Positions 8,358 to 16,942 of a DNA stretch of 40,840 nucleotides are shown one piece after another; within the stretch, counting starts at the first letter, position 1, and each line of letters starts with the position of its first letter. The DNA is taken from positions 1 through 40,840 of the forward strand of contig JARKOY010000089.1 in NCBI GenBank assembly GCA_029975555.1. The letters run 5' to 3'. The notes under the pieces were generated by a model. It saw nothing but the letters and a program-made list of their open reading frames with translations, was not told where the DNA came from and ran no database searches. The stretch comes from Spirochaetia bacterium (lineage in GTDB: Bacteria; Spirochaetota; Spirochaetia; Treponematales; Rectinemataceae). Made by a program: the position numbers and the translations under genes.

Positions 8358-9709
8358 CCATTTCAGGCACCGGCTGCGCACTCATGGATTATCTGTACGC
8401 GGACGTCCGGCTCGATGCGGAGGCATTTGTGCGCTATCGATCGAGGGCAGGCGGCGATGGTGGGCTCGAGCCGGGAAAACTCGTGTTTGTCGAAGACCTC
8501 GAGCGCTTTGCAGGTAAGCCATTCACGGAGATTTTGAAAGAGCTGACGGGCGGCGCAAGGCCGGACAGGGCGAACATCGGTGGGCCTTCCATCGTTTCGC
8601 TCATCCATGCAGCGCAGATGCTCGAAGGGCACGATGTGCGCGTGCGGTTCTTCGGGGCGCGGGGAAATGATGAAAGTGCTGATAGCATAATGAATATTGT
8701 CGAACGAATGCCGCTCGATGGCTCCGGGTATCGTGTGTTTGAAGGGCATACGCCGTTTACGCAGGTGTTTTCGGACCCTACGTACGATCATGGCCACGGC
8801 GAGCGCACTTTTGTGAACGAGCGGGGAGTCGCCGACCTGTTTGCGCCTGCGCACCTGCCGGATTCCTTTTTTGATGCCGACATCGTCGCATTTGGGGGTA
8901 CTGCGCTGGTGCCGCAGATCCACGACAACCTGACGTCGCTGTGCAGGCGCGCGCGAGCCAATGGTGCAGTGGTTGTCGTCAACACCGTCTACGATTTCCG
9001 GAACGAAGCCAAAGTGCGCCGACAAAAAGGCAGCAACCTGTCGGAGGCCGGCACATTGGAAGGTGGGCGAAGCAACGGCAGGCGCTGGCCGCTTGGAGAA
9101 AACGATGAAACGTACCGGTTCATCGATGTGCTCGTGACTGACAGGGAAGAGGCACTCAGGCTGAGCGGCACGAAGAGCTCCGAAGCAGCGCTTGCATTTT
9201 TCCATGCACAGGGAACGGGGGCGGCGATCATCACCGATGGGGCCCGCGACATCCTTTTTTATTCAGATGGCTCGTTGTTTTCGGCGCCAGCAGTCTCAGA
9301 GCTGCATCTCAGGAGGCTCGGGGAGGATGGTGTAGCAACCTTCAGCTTGCCTGTGTCGGCGGAGATACGCCGTGTCCTTGCGAGTGCGGAACAACTAACC
9401 GGCGATACGACCGGCTGTGGCGACAACTTCGTTGGGGGGCTCCTGGCATCGATTGCGCTGCAGCTTGAAGCAGGCGAGAAGCGCGGAAGGCTTGATCTCG
9501 TCGATGCCTGCTCCATGGCGATCGTTTCTGGAGGTTTTTCGTGTTTTTACATCGGTGGCACTTACCAAGAGACTCATTCTGGCGAAAAGCGGCAGAGCAT
9601 TGAGCGGTATTACAAGCTTTACCGTGAACAGCTCACGATGAGTAGCTCGGGTGGGGCGCGGCCGGCTAAAGCAGGCTCGGATACACTTACTCAAGATGCA
9701 CCAAGGTAG
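8351..9709 (+). CDS. PfkB/ribokinase-family carbohydrate kinase
   Basis: A 452-residue protein starting at ATG 8351 inside the end of the regulator gene (7-base overlap). The C-terminal signature DTTGCGDNFVGGLLASI is the PfkB motif, with D358 as the expected catalytic base. The N-terminal half carries a family-like substrate-binding segment (GGPSIVSLIHAAQML). The reaction would be ATP-dependent phosphorylation of a sugar or sugar alcohol. It is longer than usual (300-350 residues), with extra N-terminal sequence (about residues 20-65), a hydrophilic insert near 215-255 and a C-terminal tail. Adjacent to an MtlD-like dehydrogenase, it probably phosphorylates the imported compound before oxidation. 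The substrate is inference. Confidence 0.85.
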   Translation: MLTISGTGCALMDYLYADVRLDAEAFVRYRSRAGGDGGLEPGKLVFVEDLERFAGKPFTEILKELTGGARPDRANIGGPSIVSLIHAAQMLEGHDVRVRFFGARGNDESADSIMNIVERMPLDGSGYRVFEGHTPFTQVFSDPTYDHGHGERTFVNERGVADLFAPAHLPDSFFDADIVAFGGTALVPQIHDNLTSLCRRARANGAVVVVNTVYDFRNEAKVRRQKGSNLSEAGTLEGGRSNGRRWPLGENDETYRFIDVLVTDREEALRLSGTKSSEAALAFFHAQGTGAAIITDGARDILFYSDGSLFSAPAVSELHLRRLGEDGVATFSLPVSAEIRRVLASAEQLTGDTTGCGDNFVGGLLASIALQLEAGEKRGRLDLVDACSMAIVSGGFSCFYIGGTYQETHSGEKRQSIERYYKLYREQLTMSSSGGARPAKAGSDTLTQDAPR

Positions 9710-9719
9710 CACCAAGCAT

Positions 9720-10901
9720 ATGTCGACCCTCGTGCAGTTCGGCGCCGGCAACATCGGCCGCTCCTTTATCGGCCAACTGTTTGCGAGCAGCGGCTATGAG
9801 GTCGTATTTGTCGATGTCGCAAAGCCGCTCGTCGAAGCGCTCAACGCACGGCGAGAATACTCTATTGTCATAAAGAGAAGCGATGCGCCCGATGAGCTGC
9901 TCACCGTCTGCAATGTGCGCGCCATCGATGCCGATGACGGCGCGGCGGTTGCCGAGGCGGTCGCTGAAGCCGAGTATGTCGCGACAAGTGTGGGACTTGG
10001 CGCCCTGCCACATATTTTCCCTGCAATTGCACAGGGCATTGCGCTGCGCGCTCAACGTTCCCCAAATCGCCCTCTGGACATCATCATCGCAGAGAACATC
10101 CACCACGGGGCTCGGCATTTTCGGCAGGCCCTTGGGCAGCTCCTCGGCTCCGACTCGTCCATTCTTGAAAACATTGGCCTCGTCGAAACTTCCATCGGCA
10201 AAATGGTGCCGATTATGCCCAAAGAAGCGCTGGCCACCGATCCGTTGCTGCTCTTCGCCGAGGAATACGACGAACTCATCGTCGACAAACATGGGTTCAA
10301 AGGTCCACTTCCGGCCATATCGACCTTACACGCCGTCGAAAACATCCGCGCCTATGTCGACCGCAAACTCTTCATCCACAATCTGGGCCACGCAGTCGTC
10401 GCCTATTGCAGCTTCATCCGGTCCCCGAGCACCCGCGCCATCTGGCAAGCCCTCGAGGTGCCGGGCGTGCCCGAACGGGCCAGAAAATCCATGTGCGAGT
10501 CGGCAGCCGCGCTTGTCCGAGCCTATCCGAAGGACTTCACCACCCCAGCCCTCGACGTCTACATCGAGGACCTCTTGCGGAGGTTCGCAAACAAGGCCCT
10601 CGGCGACACCGTCTACCGCGTCGGCCGCGACCTCTACCGCAAGCTCGCCCGGGATGATCGGCTCATCGGCGCGGCCCTCCTTGCCGCGCGCAACAACTGT
10701 CCCTTCGGCACCATCGCCGAAGCTGTTCGCGCCGCCACTTCCTTCCGCGCCGTCGACGGAGAAGGCCGCCTTTTCCCGCGCGATGCCGAATTTATCGCCA
10801 AGGAGGTGCCCAAAGGCCTTGCGGGTATCCTGCGCGATGTGTGCGGCCTGCGCGAGGGCGAGGTGCTCGATCGAAAAGTTATTGAACAGATTCTCTTATA
10901 A
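9720..10901 (+). CDS. mtlD: Mannitol-1-phosphate 5-dehydrogenase-like enzyme
   Basis: A 393-residue polyol-phosphate dehydrogenase of the mannitol dehydrogenase family. The N-terminus LVQFGAGNIGRSFIGQLF matches the NAD-binding glycine motif and the sequence FGAGNIGRGFIG of MtlD. The active-site segment KLFIHNLGHAVVAY provides the K(x4)N(x2)H residues (K216, N221, H224). Length is close to MtlD (about 382). I chose ATG 9720, where homology starts at residue 3; ATG 9696, overlapping the kinase gene, is an alternative, and neither has a strong ribosome binding site. MtlD normally acts on mannitol-1-phosphate made by a PTS. Here an ABC importer and a PfkB kinase would supply the phosphate ester. 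Another hexitol or pentitol phosphate is possible. Confidence 0.85.
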   Translation: MSTLVQFGAGNIGRSFIGQLFASSGYEVVFVDVAKPLVEALNARREYSIVIKRSDAPDELLTVCNVRAIDADDGAAVAEAVAEAEYVATSVGLGALPHIFPAIAQGIALRAQRSPNRPLDIIIAENIHHGARHFRQALGQLLGSDSSILENIGLVETSIGKMVPIMPKEALATDPLLLFAEEYDELIVDKHGFKGPLPAISTLHAVENIRAYVDRKLFIHNLGHAVVAYCSFIRSPSTRAIWQALEVPGVPERARKSMCESAAALVRAYPKDFTTPALDVYIEDLLRRFANKALGDTVYRVGRDLYRKLARDDRLIGAALLAARNNCPFGTIAEAVRAATSFRAVDGEGRLFPRDAEFIAKEVPKGLAGILRDVCGLREGEVLDRKVIEQILL

Positions 10902-10975
10902 CGCTTGTGCGGAGAAATGTCGGATGTGCGTGCACGGTCGGGTGCGCCACCTGCCGCGCTTGTCCCCCTCGCTCC

Positions 10976-12364
10976 TCACACTCCCTGCTGCGGCTCATGC
11001 GGATGACGACTGATCGCTGACTCCCACTTCGTCTTTGAAATGAGGAATATCGCGATGAGCGAAGCCATGTAGTTCGAGAAGAGATTGCCCCAGAACACCG
11101 CATAGTATTGCAGGTACTTTTCGGTGAAGAGAATGAACAGATAGCGCAAAAACCAGATGCGCAAGATCCCGAGCACGAGGGGAATCTTCGTGCGCCCCAA
11201 GCCGATGAATGCGCCCTGAATTGTGATCGTTATGCCAAAACCGATGACCGAATACGTATAGATGTGCAGCGCATTGTTCGCGATTTCGAGGACGTCTGGC
11301 CGCCGCGTGAACAGAACCGTCAGGTGTGGCGACAGAGGCACGATGATCGCGATGATGATCGCGGCGGTGATGGCGCTGAGGATGGTGCCGCCGATCATGG
11401 AGTTTTTTGCCTTGCTTGGATTTCCTGCGCCGATGTTCATGCTGACCATCGTGGTCACGGCCGAGCTGAAGGCGCCAGGAAGGATGAAGGCGACCTGGGT
11501 GATGTTGTTCGCGATCCCTTGTCCGTTGAGCACGACCGGCCCGTATTTCTCGACTTCGGTGTTGATGAGGAAGAATCCGAGATTCAGAATGAATGAGTTG
11601 AGCATCGCCGGAGCGCCTATCTGAAACAGCTGCTTCGCGATCGCACCGTCGAACCTGAAGCCGCGAAGTTCGAGCCTGTCGGGGTCTTGCTTCACGAAGA
11701 GCTCCCAGAACATCCACACCGTGATCAGCACGTTCGCGGAGAGGGAAGAAAGGACGCACCCCACGATACCCAGCCGCAGCGCATAGATGAACACGAAATT
11801 GAAGATGATCTTGAGCATGAGCATGAGCAGCATCCTGATGAAGGGGGCCTCAGGCTTGCCGTTCGCATTCTTAATGCCGTTGTAGATGGATTCCAGGAAA
11901 GAGAAAGGGAGCACGAGCGCGTAGAGCGAGAGATACAGAAAGACGTTGTGCGATATCTCTGCGTTCACGCGCGAAGAAATGACTCCGCCCGCAAGAATAA
12001 GAAGAGGCGCGGATGCACAGCCGAGGATCGAGCCCATGACGACGATCTGCGTCGAAGTGCGCTTCGATTCTTCAAAATTGCCGCCTCCGTTGAGCTGCCC
12101 TATGATGGCCATGGCGGCGACGCTCAGCCCCTGCGCCAATGCCATGGCCATGTTGATCACAGGCTCGCTGAAGGTCACCGAGCTCGCCACGAGGGTCCCC
12201 GCGATGTTATTGACAAAAAGCCCATCCATGAGGGGCATGAGCGCCTGCACCACGCCGAGCATCAAAGTCGGGGCGGCGAGAAAGGCGAGGGTGGGTGGAA
12301 TCGAGCCCTGTAAGATAAAATTGCGTCGTTGTTCAGTCGACTGATGCAAAAACACCGAGTGCAT
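10976..12364 (-). CDS. MATE-family efflux transporter
   Basis: About 462 residues with roughly twelve hydrophobic helices in two related halves. The N-terminal motif FILQGSIPPTLAFLAAPTLMLGVVQALMPLMDGLFV and the AMALAQGLSVAAMAIIGQLNG segment are typical of MatE proteins, which export cationic drugs or metabolites using sodium or proton gradients. The middle repeat FQIGAPAMLNSFILNLGFFLINTEVEKYG marks the second half. I prefer ATG 12364; an in-frame TTG at 12403 would add 13 residues, and neither start has a good ribosome binding site. The gene is divergent from a GntR-type regulator with a palindrome in between, so that regulator may control it. The substrate is unknown. Confidence 0.87.
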   Translation of the reverse strand: MHSVFLHQSTEQRRNFILQGSIPPTLAFLAAPTLMLGVVQALMPLMDGLFVNNIAGTLVASSVTFSEPVINMAMALAQGLSVAAMAIIGQLNGGGNFEESKRTSTQIVVMGSILGCASAPLLILAGGVISSRVNAEISHNVFLYLSLYALVLPFSFLESIYNGIKNANGKPEAPFIRMLLMLMLKIIFNFVFIYALRLGIVGCVLSSLSANVLITVWMFWELFVKQDPDRLELRGFRFDGAIAKQLFQIGAPAMLNSFILNLGFFLINTEVEKYGPVVLNGQGIANNITQVAFILPGAFSSAVTTMVSMNIGAGNPSKAKNSMIGGTILSAITAAIIIAIIVPLSPHLTVLFTRRPDVLEIANNALHIYTYSVIGFGITITIQGAFIGLGRTKIPLVLGILRIWFLRYLFILFTEKYLQYYAVFWGNLFSNYMASLIAIFLISKTKWESAISRHPHEPQQGV

Positions 12365-12467
12365 AAAGTTGTTGTTTAAGGTGTATTCTTTTTTCGAGAA
12401 CAAATCAAGACATTACACGCAGAATATTGTGCCGTGGTCCGCGGCACACAAGATAAATAGATGATAG

Positions 12468-12484
12468 ATATCAGTTGCTGATAT
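12468..12484. promoter_or_regulatory. Palindromic operator-like site before the GntR-type regulator
   Basis: ATATCAG-TTG-CTGATAT is a perfect inverted repeat with 7-bp arms in the space between the divergent MATE and GntR-family genes. It contains GATATCA, the core of the palindrome found in the TRAP promoter region at 16962-16971. FadR-type regulators bind such short palindromes, so autoregulation and shared control of both loci are plausible. A second inverted repeat, GTGCCG/CGGCAC, lies at 12429-12447. Confidence 0.5.
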
Positions 12485-12486
12485 TC

Positions 12487-12515
12487 TTGATTTCAAAGTA
12501 GAATTACAGTATGCT
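12487..12515 (+). promoter_or_regulatory. Candidate sigma-70 promoter of the GntR-type regulator
   Basis: TTGATT, a 17-base spacer and TATGCT precede the regulator start at 12532. The predicted start of transcription near 12522 leaves just room for the AAGGAG ribosome binding site at 12521-12526. The -35 box lies three bases downstream of the operator-like palindrome. Confidence 0.35.
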
Positions 12516-12531
12516 GACAAAAGGAGCTAAT

Positions 12532-13224
12532 ATGAAAGAAGAATCCGACACCATCGTCATAGAAAAGCGGAGTCTGGCGGAGCAAGTCTATGTATACCTC
12601 TGCAATTCGATCAGCAACGGCAAACTGAAGTATGGCGACACGATCAACACCAAGCGCCTCGCGGAAGAGCTCCAGATCAGCATGATGCCCGTGCGGGAGG
12701 CGCTGAAGAGGCTCGAGATGGAAGGGGTCGTGGAGATAAAACCCCGGTCCATGTGCCTCCTGCGCACCCCCACGAAGAAAGAGATCATGGACGCGATCGC
12801 CGCGCGGGAGATGTTTGAAATATACAGCGTAAAGTCGATCTATGCATCCATCGAAAATGAGCGGCTTGACATCCTGCGCGAGATCATCGGCAAGATGAAA
12901 GAGGCCATCACAGAAGAGCCCATTAACTTAAAAAGATACATTAAATACGACTGGCAGTTCCACAAGGACCTCTGCAGCCTTGCGGGAAACCAATTCGTGG
13001 ACAAATTCTACAAAGAGCTGAACATTCGCCTCAACATGCACTACATGTACGATATCGGCATCACGCCGAACGTCTCGCAAACTTTTAAAGACCACATTGA
13101 GCTGGTCGAAGCCCTGGCGGCCCATTCCACGGCGGCCGTCAACATTATCGAGAGACACCTGCGCATCAGCAGGCAGAACATCCTGAGCGGTAGGTTTTTC
13201 GCCATTCAGGATGCCGCAGGCTGA
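12532..13224 (+). CDS. GntR-family transcriptional regulator, FadR/FCD subfamily
   Basis: A 230-residue regulator starting at ATG 12532 with AAGGAG five bases before. Residues about 12-75 form the GntR winged helix: LAEQVYVYLCNSISNGKLKYGD, then TKRLAEELQISMMPVREALKRLEMEGVVEI. The remainder is the all-helical FCD ligand domain, with conserved polar positions in YDWQFHKDLCSLAGN and ERHLRIS that usually bind a metal and an acidic ligand. Family members sense sugar acids or organic acids and usually repress catabolic and uptake genes. Its neighbours are an SDR dehydrogenase and a TRAP importer with palindromes in their promoter, so it is the likely controller of that cluster. Confidence 0.92.
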   Translation: MKEESDTIVIEKRSLAEQVYVYLCNSISNGKLKYGDTINTKRLAEELQISMMPVREALKRLEMEGVVEIKPRSMCLLRTPTKKEIMDAIAAREMFEIYSVKSIYASIENERLDILREIIGKMKEAITEEPINLKRYIKYDWQFHKDLCSLAGNQFVDKFYKELNIRLNMHYMYDIGITPNVSQTFKDHIELVEALAAHSTAAVNIIERHLRISRQNILSGRFFAIQDAAG

Positions 13225-13319
13225 GCGTTGCGCGAGGGCCGAGCGCGTGTTCGTCTCGCCCACGTGGTGTGATCTTGAGGGCTTGATGGCTCCGGAAAGA
13301 CCTCGCGCGCGTTGGTCCT

Positions 13320-14060
13320 TCAATCCATCAGTTGTCCGCCGTTCACGTTCAGAATTTCACCCGTAATAAACGAGGACCTCTCCGAGGCGAGAAAGAGGGC
13401 GGCCTGTGCGACTTCTTCCGGCTTGCCCATCCGTTTGAGGGGAATCGCCGCGATGACTTCCTGCCTTTTCTCCTCGGACCAGTCGGCGCTCATGTCCGTT
13501 TCGATGGCGTGGGGTGCGACCGCATTGACGCGGATGCCGTACTCGGCGAGCTGGCGTGCGAGCGATTTTGTCAGCGTGTTGATCGCCCCCTTGGACGTGC
13601 CATAGACGGGCGCCGCCGTGATGTCGCCCATTTTCCCCGCAATGGACGTGATGTTGATGATGGTTCCCGAACGCTGGCGGATCATGAAGGGCACGACCGC
13701 CTTACAGAAATAGAAGTTGCCGTTGACGTTCACATCCATGACCTGCAGCCACTGCTCCCTGGTCAGGTCGAGCACCGTGCCCCGGGCGATGATGCCCGCA
13801 TTGTTGACGAGGATATCGATGCGCGCCCTCGCGCCGGCTACAGCCTCTACGGCGCTGTGCACCGCCTCCGCGTCCGTGATGTCGAGCGGACAGGCGATCG
13901 CATCGTAGTGCTGGCTTTTCAGTGACTCTGCGGCCTTCTCCGCGCCGCTTCGATCGACTAGCACGACGCAGGCTCCTTCGCGGGCGAAGAGCCTCGCAAT
14001 TTCAAAGCCAATCCCCCTTGCAGCGCCGGTGATTATGGCAACTTTTCCCTGCAGTTCCAT
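13320..14060 (-). CDS. Short-chain dehydrogenase/reductase (SDR, FabG-like)
   Basis: A 246-residue classical SDR starting at ATG 14060 with GAAGGAGGGACA upstream. Motifs are the cofactor glycine motif TGAARGIG (11-18), an aspartate at 36 that favours NAD over NADP, NNAG (86-89), and the catalytic S139, Y153 and K157. The C-terminus FITGEILNVNGGQLMD is also typical. It should oxidise or reduce a hydroxyl group of a small metabolite. The gene lies 13 bases downstream of the TRAP large permease in the same orientation, so it probably acts on the imported sugar acid or hydroxy acid. A role in fatty-acid synthesis (true FabG) is less likely given this context. Confidence 0.9.
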   Translation of the reverse strand: MELQGKVAIITGAARGIGFEIARLFAREGACVVLVDRSGAEKAAESLKSQHYDAIACPLDITDAEAVHSAVEAVAGARARIDILVNNAGIIARGTVLDLTREQWLQVMDVNVNGNFYFCKAVVPFMIRQRSGTIINITSIAGKMGDITAAPVYGTSKGAINTLTKSLARQLAEYGIRVNAVAPHAIETDMSADWSEEKRQEVIAAIPLKRMGKPEEVAQAALFLASERSSFITGEILNVNGGQLMD

Positions 14061-14073
14061 TGTCCCTCCTTCC

Positions 14074-15348
14074 TCAGAAAAGCAACCGTGGTATCGCAAG
14101 CACGAGATTCGGAAAAAATATCAGCACCGAGACCGCAAGGACTGTTGCGAAAACCCAGGGCCACATTTCTTTGATGTATTCCGAGATCGGCACATCGAGG
14201 ACCGTGCACACCGCACTCATGGCCAGCCCCACAGGCGGCGTCATGTTGCCCGCCGTAATGATGGTGCAGAAGAGAATTCCGAAGTGCACGGGGTCCCATC
14301 CCACCTTTACTGCCAGCGGCAAAAAGATCGGCGTAAAAAGCAGAATGATTACGGACCCGTCGATGAACATCCCAAGCACCAGGAGTATTGCGATGATGAT
14401 GAACATGACGATGTAGCGGTTCATCGAAAGCCCGAGGATGGCCCCCGAGAGAAGGTCTGGGATCCTCTCGAAAGGAATGCCGTAGCCGAAAATGCCGCAC
14501 AGGGCGATGATGAACATGATGCCACCCACGTCCAACACGCTCGAGGCCAGGGTGTGGATCAGCTTTTTGAGCGTCAGCTCCTTATACGCGAACACACCGA
14601 CGAGGATCGCATACACGCAGGCGAAGGAACCTACTTCCGAAGGTGTAAAAATGCCGACCCGCAATCCGACCAGCAGCAACACCGGAAACATGAGCGCCCA
14701 GATGTTTTCTTTTATTGCGGCGAGCCGTTCTCTGAGGCTCGCTTTTGTGCGCTCGGGTTTGTAGCCTCGTTGTTTCGAGATCGTCCACACCGTCGTCATG
14801 TAGACCACCATCAAAAATAGCCCGACAAAAATGCCTGCCGCGAAGAGCTTTCCTATCGAGACCTCGCCGGTGGTGCCGTAGAGGATGATGCCCACGCCAG
14901 GCGGTATTGTCGCCGTGATGAGCGCCGTCCACGCGGTGCAGTTGGCGGTGAAGCCCGGGGAATAGCCCTGCTTGATCATCGCGGGGGCGAGAATGCGGGC
15001 TTCCATGGACGCATCGGCAATTGCCGAACCGGAAACGCCGCCCATGAGTGTGGAGAGCACGACATTGACTTGCGCCAGCCCCCCGCGCATGTGGCCCGTC
15101 AGCACCGAGGCCAGCCTGATGAGCCGCGTCGTAATGCCGGAGGCATTCATCAAATTGCCCGCGATAATAAAGAGGGGCACCGCGAGCAGGGTAAAGTTCT
15201 GCGTCTGGGATATCGGAAGTTGGACTACCATCGTAAAGGGCAGTTCTGGGTGCTGGAAGAAGAACGCCATGCCCGCAATGCCCATTGCGTAAGCGATCGG
15301 CATGCCTGCCGCCAGAAACACGATAAAAAGAATCGCCACGAGCAGCAT
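14074..15348 (-). CDS. dctM: TRAP transporter large permease DctM
   Basis: A 424-residue membrane protein starting at ATG 15348, six bases after the DctQ stop. About twelve hydrophobic segments are present. Typical DctM stretches are FTLLAVPLFIIAGNLMNASG, the loop LMGGVSGSAIADASMEARILAPAM, and GNMTPPVGLAMSAVC near the end. DctM is the main transport subunit of the inner membrane and couples uptake of an acidic solute to the sodium gradient. It acts with the small permease and the binding protein encoded immediately upstream. Confidence 0.93.
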   Translation of the reverse strand: MLLVAILFIVFLAAGMPIAYAMGIAGMAFFFQHPELPFTMVVQLPISQTQNFTLLAVPLFIIAGNLMNASGITTRLIRLASVLTGHMRGGLAQVNVVLSTLMGGVSGSAIADASMEARILAPAMIKQGYSPGFTANCTAWTALITATIPPGVGIILYGTTGEVSIGKLFAAGIFVGLFLMVVYMTTVWTISKQRGYKPERTKASLRERLAAIKENIWALMFPVLLLVGLRVGIFTPSEVGSFACVYAILVGVFAYKELTLKKLIHTLASSVLDVGGIMFIIALCGIFGYGIPFERIPDLLSGAILGLSMNRYIVMFIIIAILLVLGMFIDGSVIILLFTPIFLPLAVKVGWDPVHFGILFCTIITAGNMTPPVGLAMSAVCTVLDVPISEYIKEMWPWVFATVLAVSVLIFFPNLVLAIPRLLF

Positions 15349-15353
15349 ACCCT

Positions 15354-15818
15354 TCACCCCCTCTGCAGCAGCCGTCTGAGCTTGAGGATGACGGTCGCGG
15401 ATTGAAGAAGGCTGCCCACGGGGATACTGAGGATCACCCACGAATAACTGAAGCCAGGGATGCCCTGAAACACCCGCCTGCGCGAAAAGATACTCAGCTT
15501 GATGCCGTTGTAGATCAGGATCGCGAGGAATCCGAGAATGAGGGCATAGATGGCGATCGCGATGTATCTTCTCATGCGCTGCGGAAAATGGCTCACCAAC
15601 AGATCGATGTTGATGAGCTTGTCGGCCCTCATTGCGGCGTCCGCGCTGAGAAAGACCCCCCACGCGAACAGAAAAAGGGACATGTCCTGAGACCAGTTTA
15701 TCGGATGTTTCAGCGTCCTTGCGATCGCACTGGAGAAGATGAGCACCAGCGAAACGGTAAAACATGTCGCCGAGATGAAGACTTCCGCCTTGCCAAGAAA
15801 CTGATAGATTTTTTTCAT
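15354..15818 (-). CDS. dctQ: TRAP transporter small permease DctQ
   Basis: A 154-residue protein with four hydrophobic segments starting at ATG 15818. An in-frame ATG at 15836 would add six residues but leaves the GGGAG ribosome binding site inside the gene. The segment NWSQDMSLFLFAWGVFLSADAAMRADKLINIDLL is the characteristic DctQ core, and the end LSIPVGSLLQSATVILKLRRLL also fits. It forms a complex with DctM. The gap to dctM is five bases, consistent with coupled translation. Confidence 0.9.
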   Translation of the reverse strand: MKKIYQFLGKAEVFISATCFTVSLVLIFSSAIARTLKHPINWSQDMSLFLFAWGVFLSADAAMRADKLINIDLLVSHFPQRMRRYIAIAIYALILGFLAILIYNGIKLSIFSRRRVFQGIPGFSYSWVILSIPVGSLLQSATVILKLRRLLQRG

Positions 15819-15889
15819 GTATATCGCTCCCGCCATCTTGCCTGGAATTAAAAAGACCGCCCGATTTTGAAGATCAGGCGGACAACGAT

Positions 15890-15915
15890 GGCGGCGCCGT
15901 AGATCGGGCGCCGCC
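15890..15915 (-). other. Intercistronic hairpin after dctP
   Basis: GGCGGCGC and GCGCCGCC form an 8-bp GC-only stem with a 10-base loop, eleven bases beyond the dctP stop codon on the transcribed strand. CCGCC and GGCGG at about 15857-15881 can form a second weaker stem. No T-run follows, so transcription probably continues into dctQM. It likely protects the dctP message, giving more binding protein than permease. Confidence 0.55.
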
Positions 15916-15925
15916 CCGACAGGAC

Positions 15926-16924
15926 TTACTTCGTTTTGCCGAGCTCCTTGTAGACCTGATCGCGCACGGCGAGCAAGTTGAGTTTTTGGTATGCCTTTTC
16001 GCCGGCGGCCTTGAAGGCGGCCATGTCGATGTCGCTCGCGGGAATGATGGTCATGCCCGCTGCTTTCAGTACATTGAGGTTCTTCGGATCGATCTCGTTG
16101 AGGTAGCGCCTGGAGACTTCGAGCCCCGCCTTGTTGCACTCCTCCTCGAGGATTTTCTGGTACTCGGCGGGCAACGAATTGAACCACTTGCTCGATACGA
16201 CTTCGAAGTTGATGAGAAGGATGTGCTTTGTCTCGCAGGCGTATTTCGTCACTTCCTGGAACTTTCCGCTCGCGGCCGCGGTGAAGGACAGCTCGACACC
16301 GTCGATGGCCTTTGTCTGAAGCCCGGAATACATGTCGCCGTAGGCCATTGCGACCGGCGTGGCCCCAATGGCCCGGATGGACTCCTGCCAGATCGGCGCG
16401 GGCGGCGTCCTGATGCGGAGCCCCGAGAGGTCAGAAGGTTTACGGATCGGCTTGTTCGTGATCATCTGGCGGAAACCCTGAACCCACATGAATGAGAGGA
16501 TCTTGAACCCCTGCGTGCGCTCAAGCTCTGCCTTCCATGCGGCGACCGACGGAAGGGTATTCAATTTTTCGACTTCCTCGAGGTTGTCAACGAAGTAGGG
16601 GCCATTCATGACTGCGATCGCAGGCACATACTGGCCGAGTCTCGCCGCGTCGGTGTTCTGCCCGACGTTTGAGCCCTGACGGATCTGTTCGAGGATGTCC
16701 TCTTCGACGCCCAGCTGTGCGCTTGGAAAGACCTCGATTTTCAGGTTCCCGTTCGTCCTCGCAGATACCGCCTCCGCCCACTTTAGAAATGCCTCGTGGT
16801 AGGGGTCCTGCGTTGTCAGCACGTGGTTGAATTTGAGCACATATTTTTTCTCTGTCTGTGCGGAGACGACCAGGATACCGGCGATCAGGAAGAAAACGAC
16901 GAAGAACACGAATTTTCTTTTCAT
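15926..16924 (-). CDS. dctP: TRAP transporter substrate-binding protein DctP
   Basis: A 332-residue exported protein starting at ATG 16924 behind AAGGAGG. A Sec signal (MKRKFVFFVVFFLIAGILVVSAQ) precedes a DctP domain. KFNHVLTTQDPYHEAFLKWAEAV, the segment IEVFPSAQLGVEEDILEQIRQG, and SDLSGLRIRTPPAPIWQESIRAIGATPV are all characteristic. The arginine in GLRIRTP normally grips the ligand carboxylate. It delivers an acidic solute to DctQM. It is first in the TRAP operon and is followed by a hairpin. The ligand cannot be read, but neighbouring enzymes suggest a sugar acid or hydroxy acid. Confidence 0.94.
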   Translation of the reverse strand: MKRKFVFFVVFFLIAGILVVSAQTEKKYVLKFNHVLTTQDPYHEAFLKWAEAVSARTNGNLKIEVFPSAQLGVEEDILEQIRQGSNVGQNTDAARLGQYVPAIAVMNGPYFVDNLEEVEKLNTLPSVAAWKAELERTQGFKILSFMWVQGFRQMITNKPIRKPSDLSGLRIRTPPAPIWQESIRAIGATPVAMAYGDMYSGLQTKAIDGVELSFTAAASGKFQEVTKYACETKHILLINFEVVSSKWFNSLPAEYQKILEEECNKAGLEVSRRYLNEIDPKNLNVLKAAGMTIIPASDIDMAAFKAAGEKAYQKLNLLAVRDQVYKELGKTK

Positions 16925-16942
16925 TCTAAGCCTCCTTGAAGC

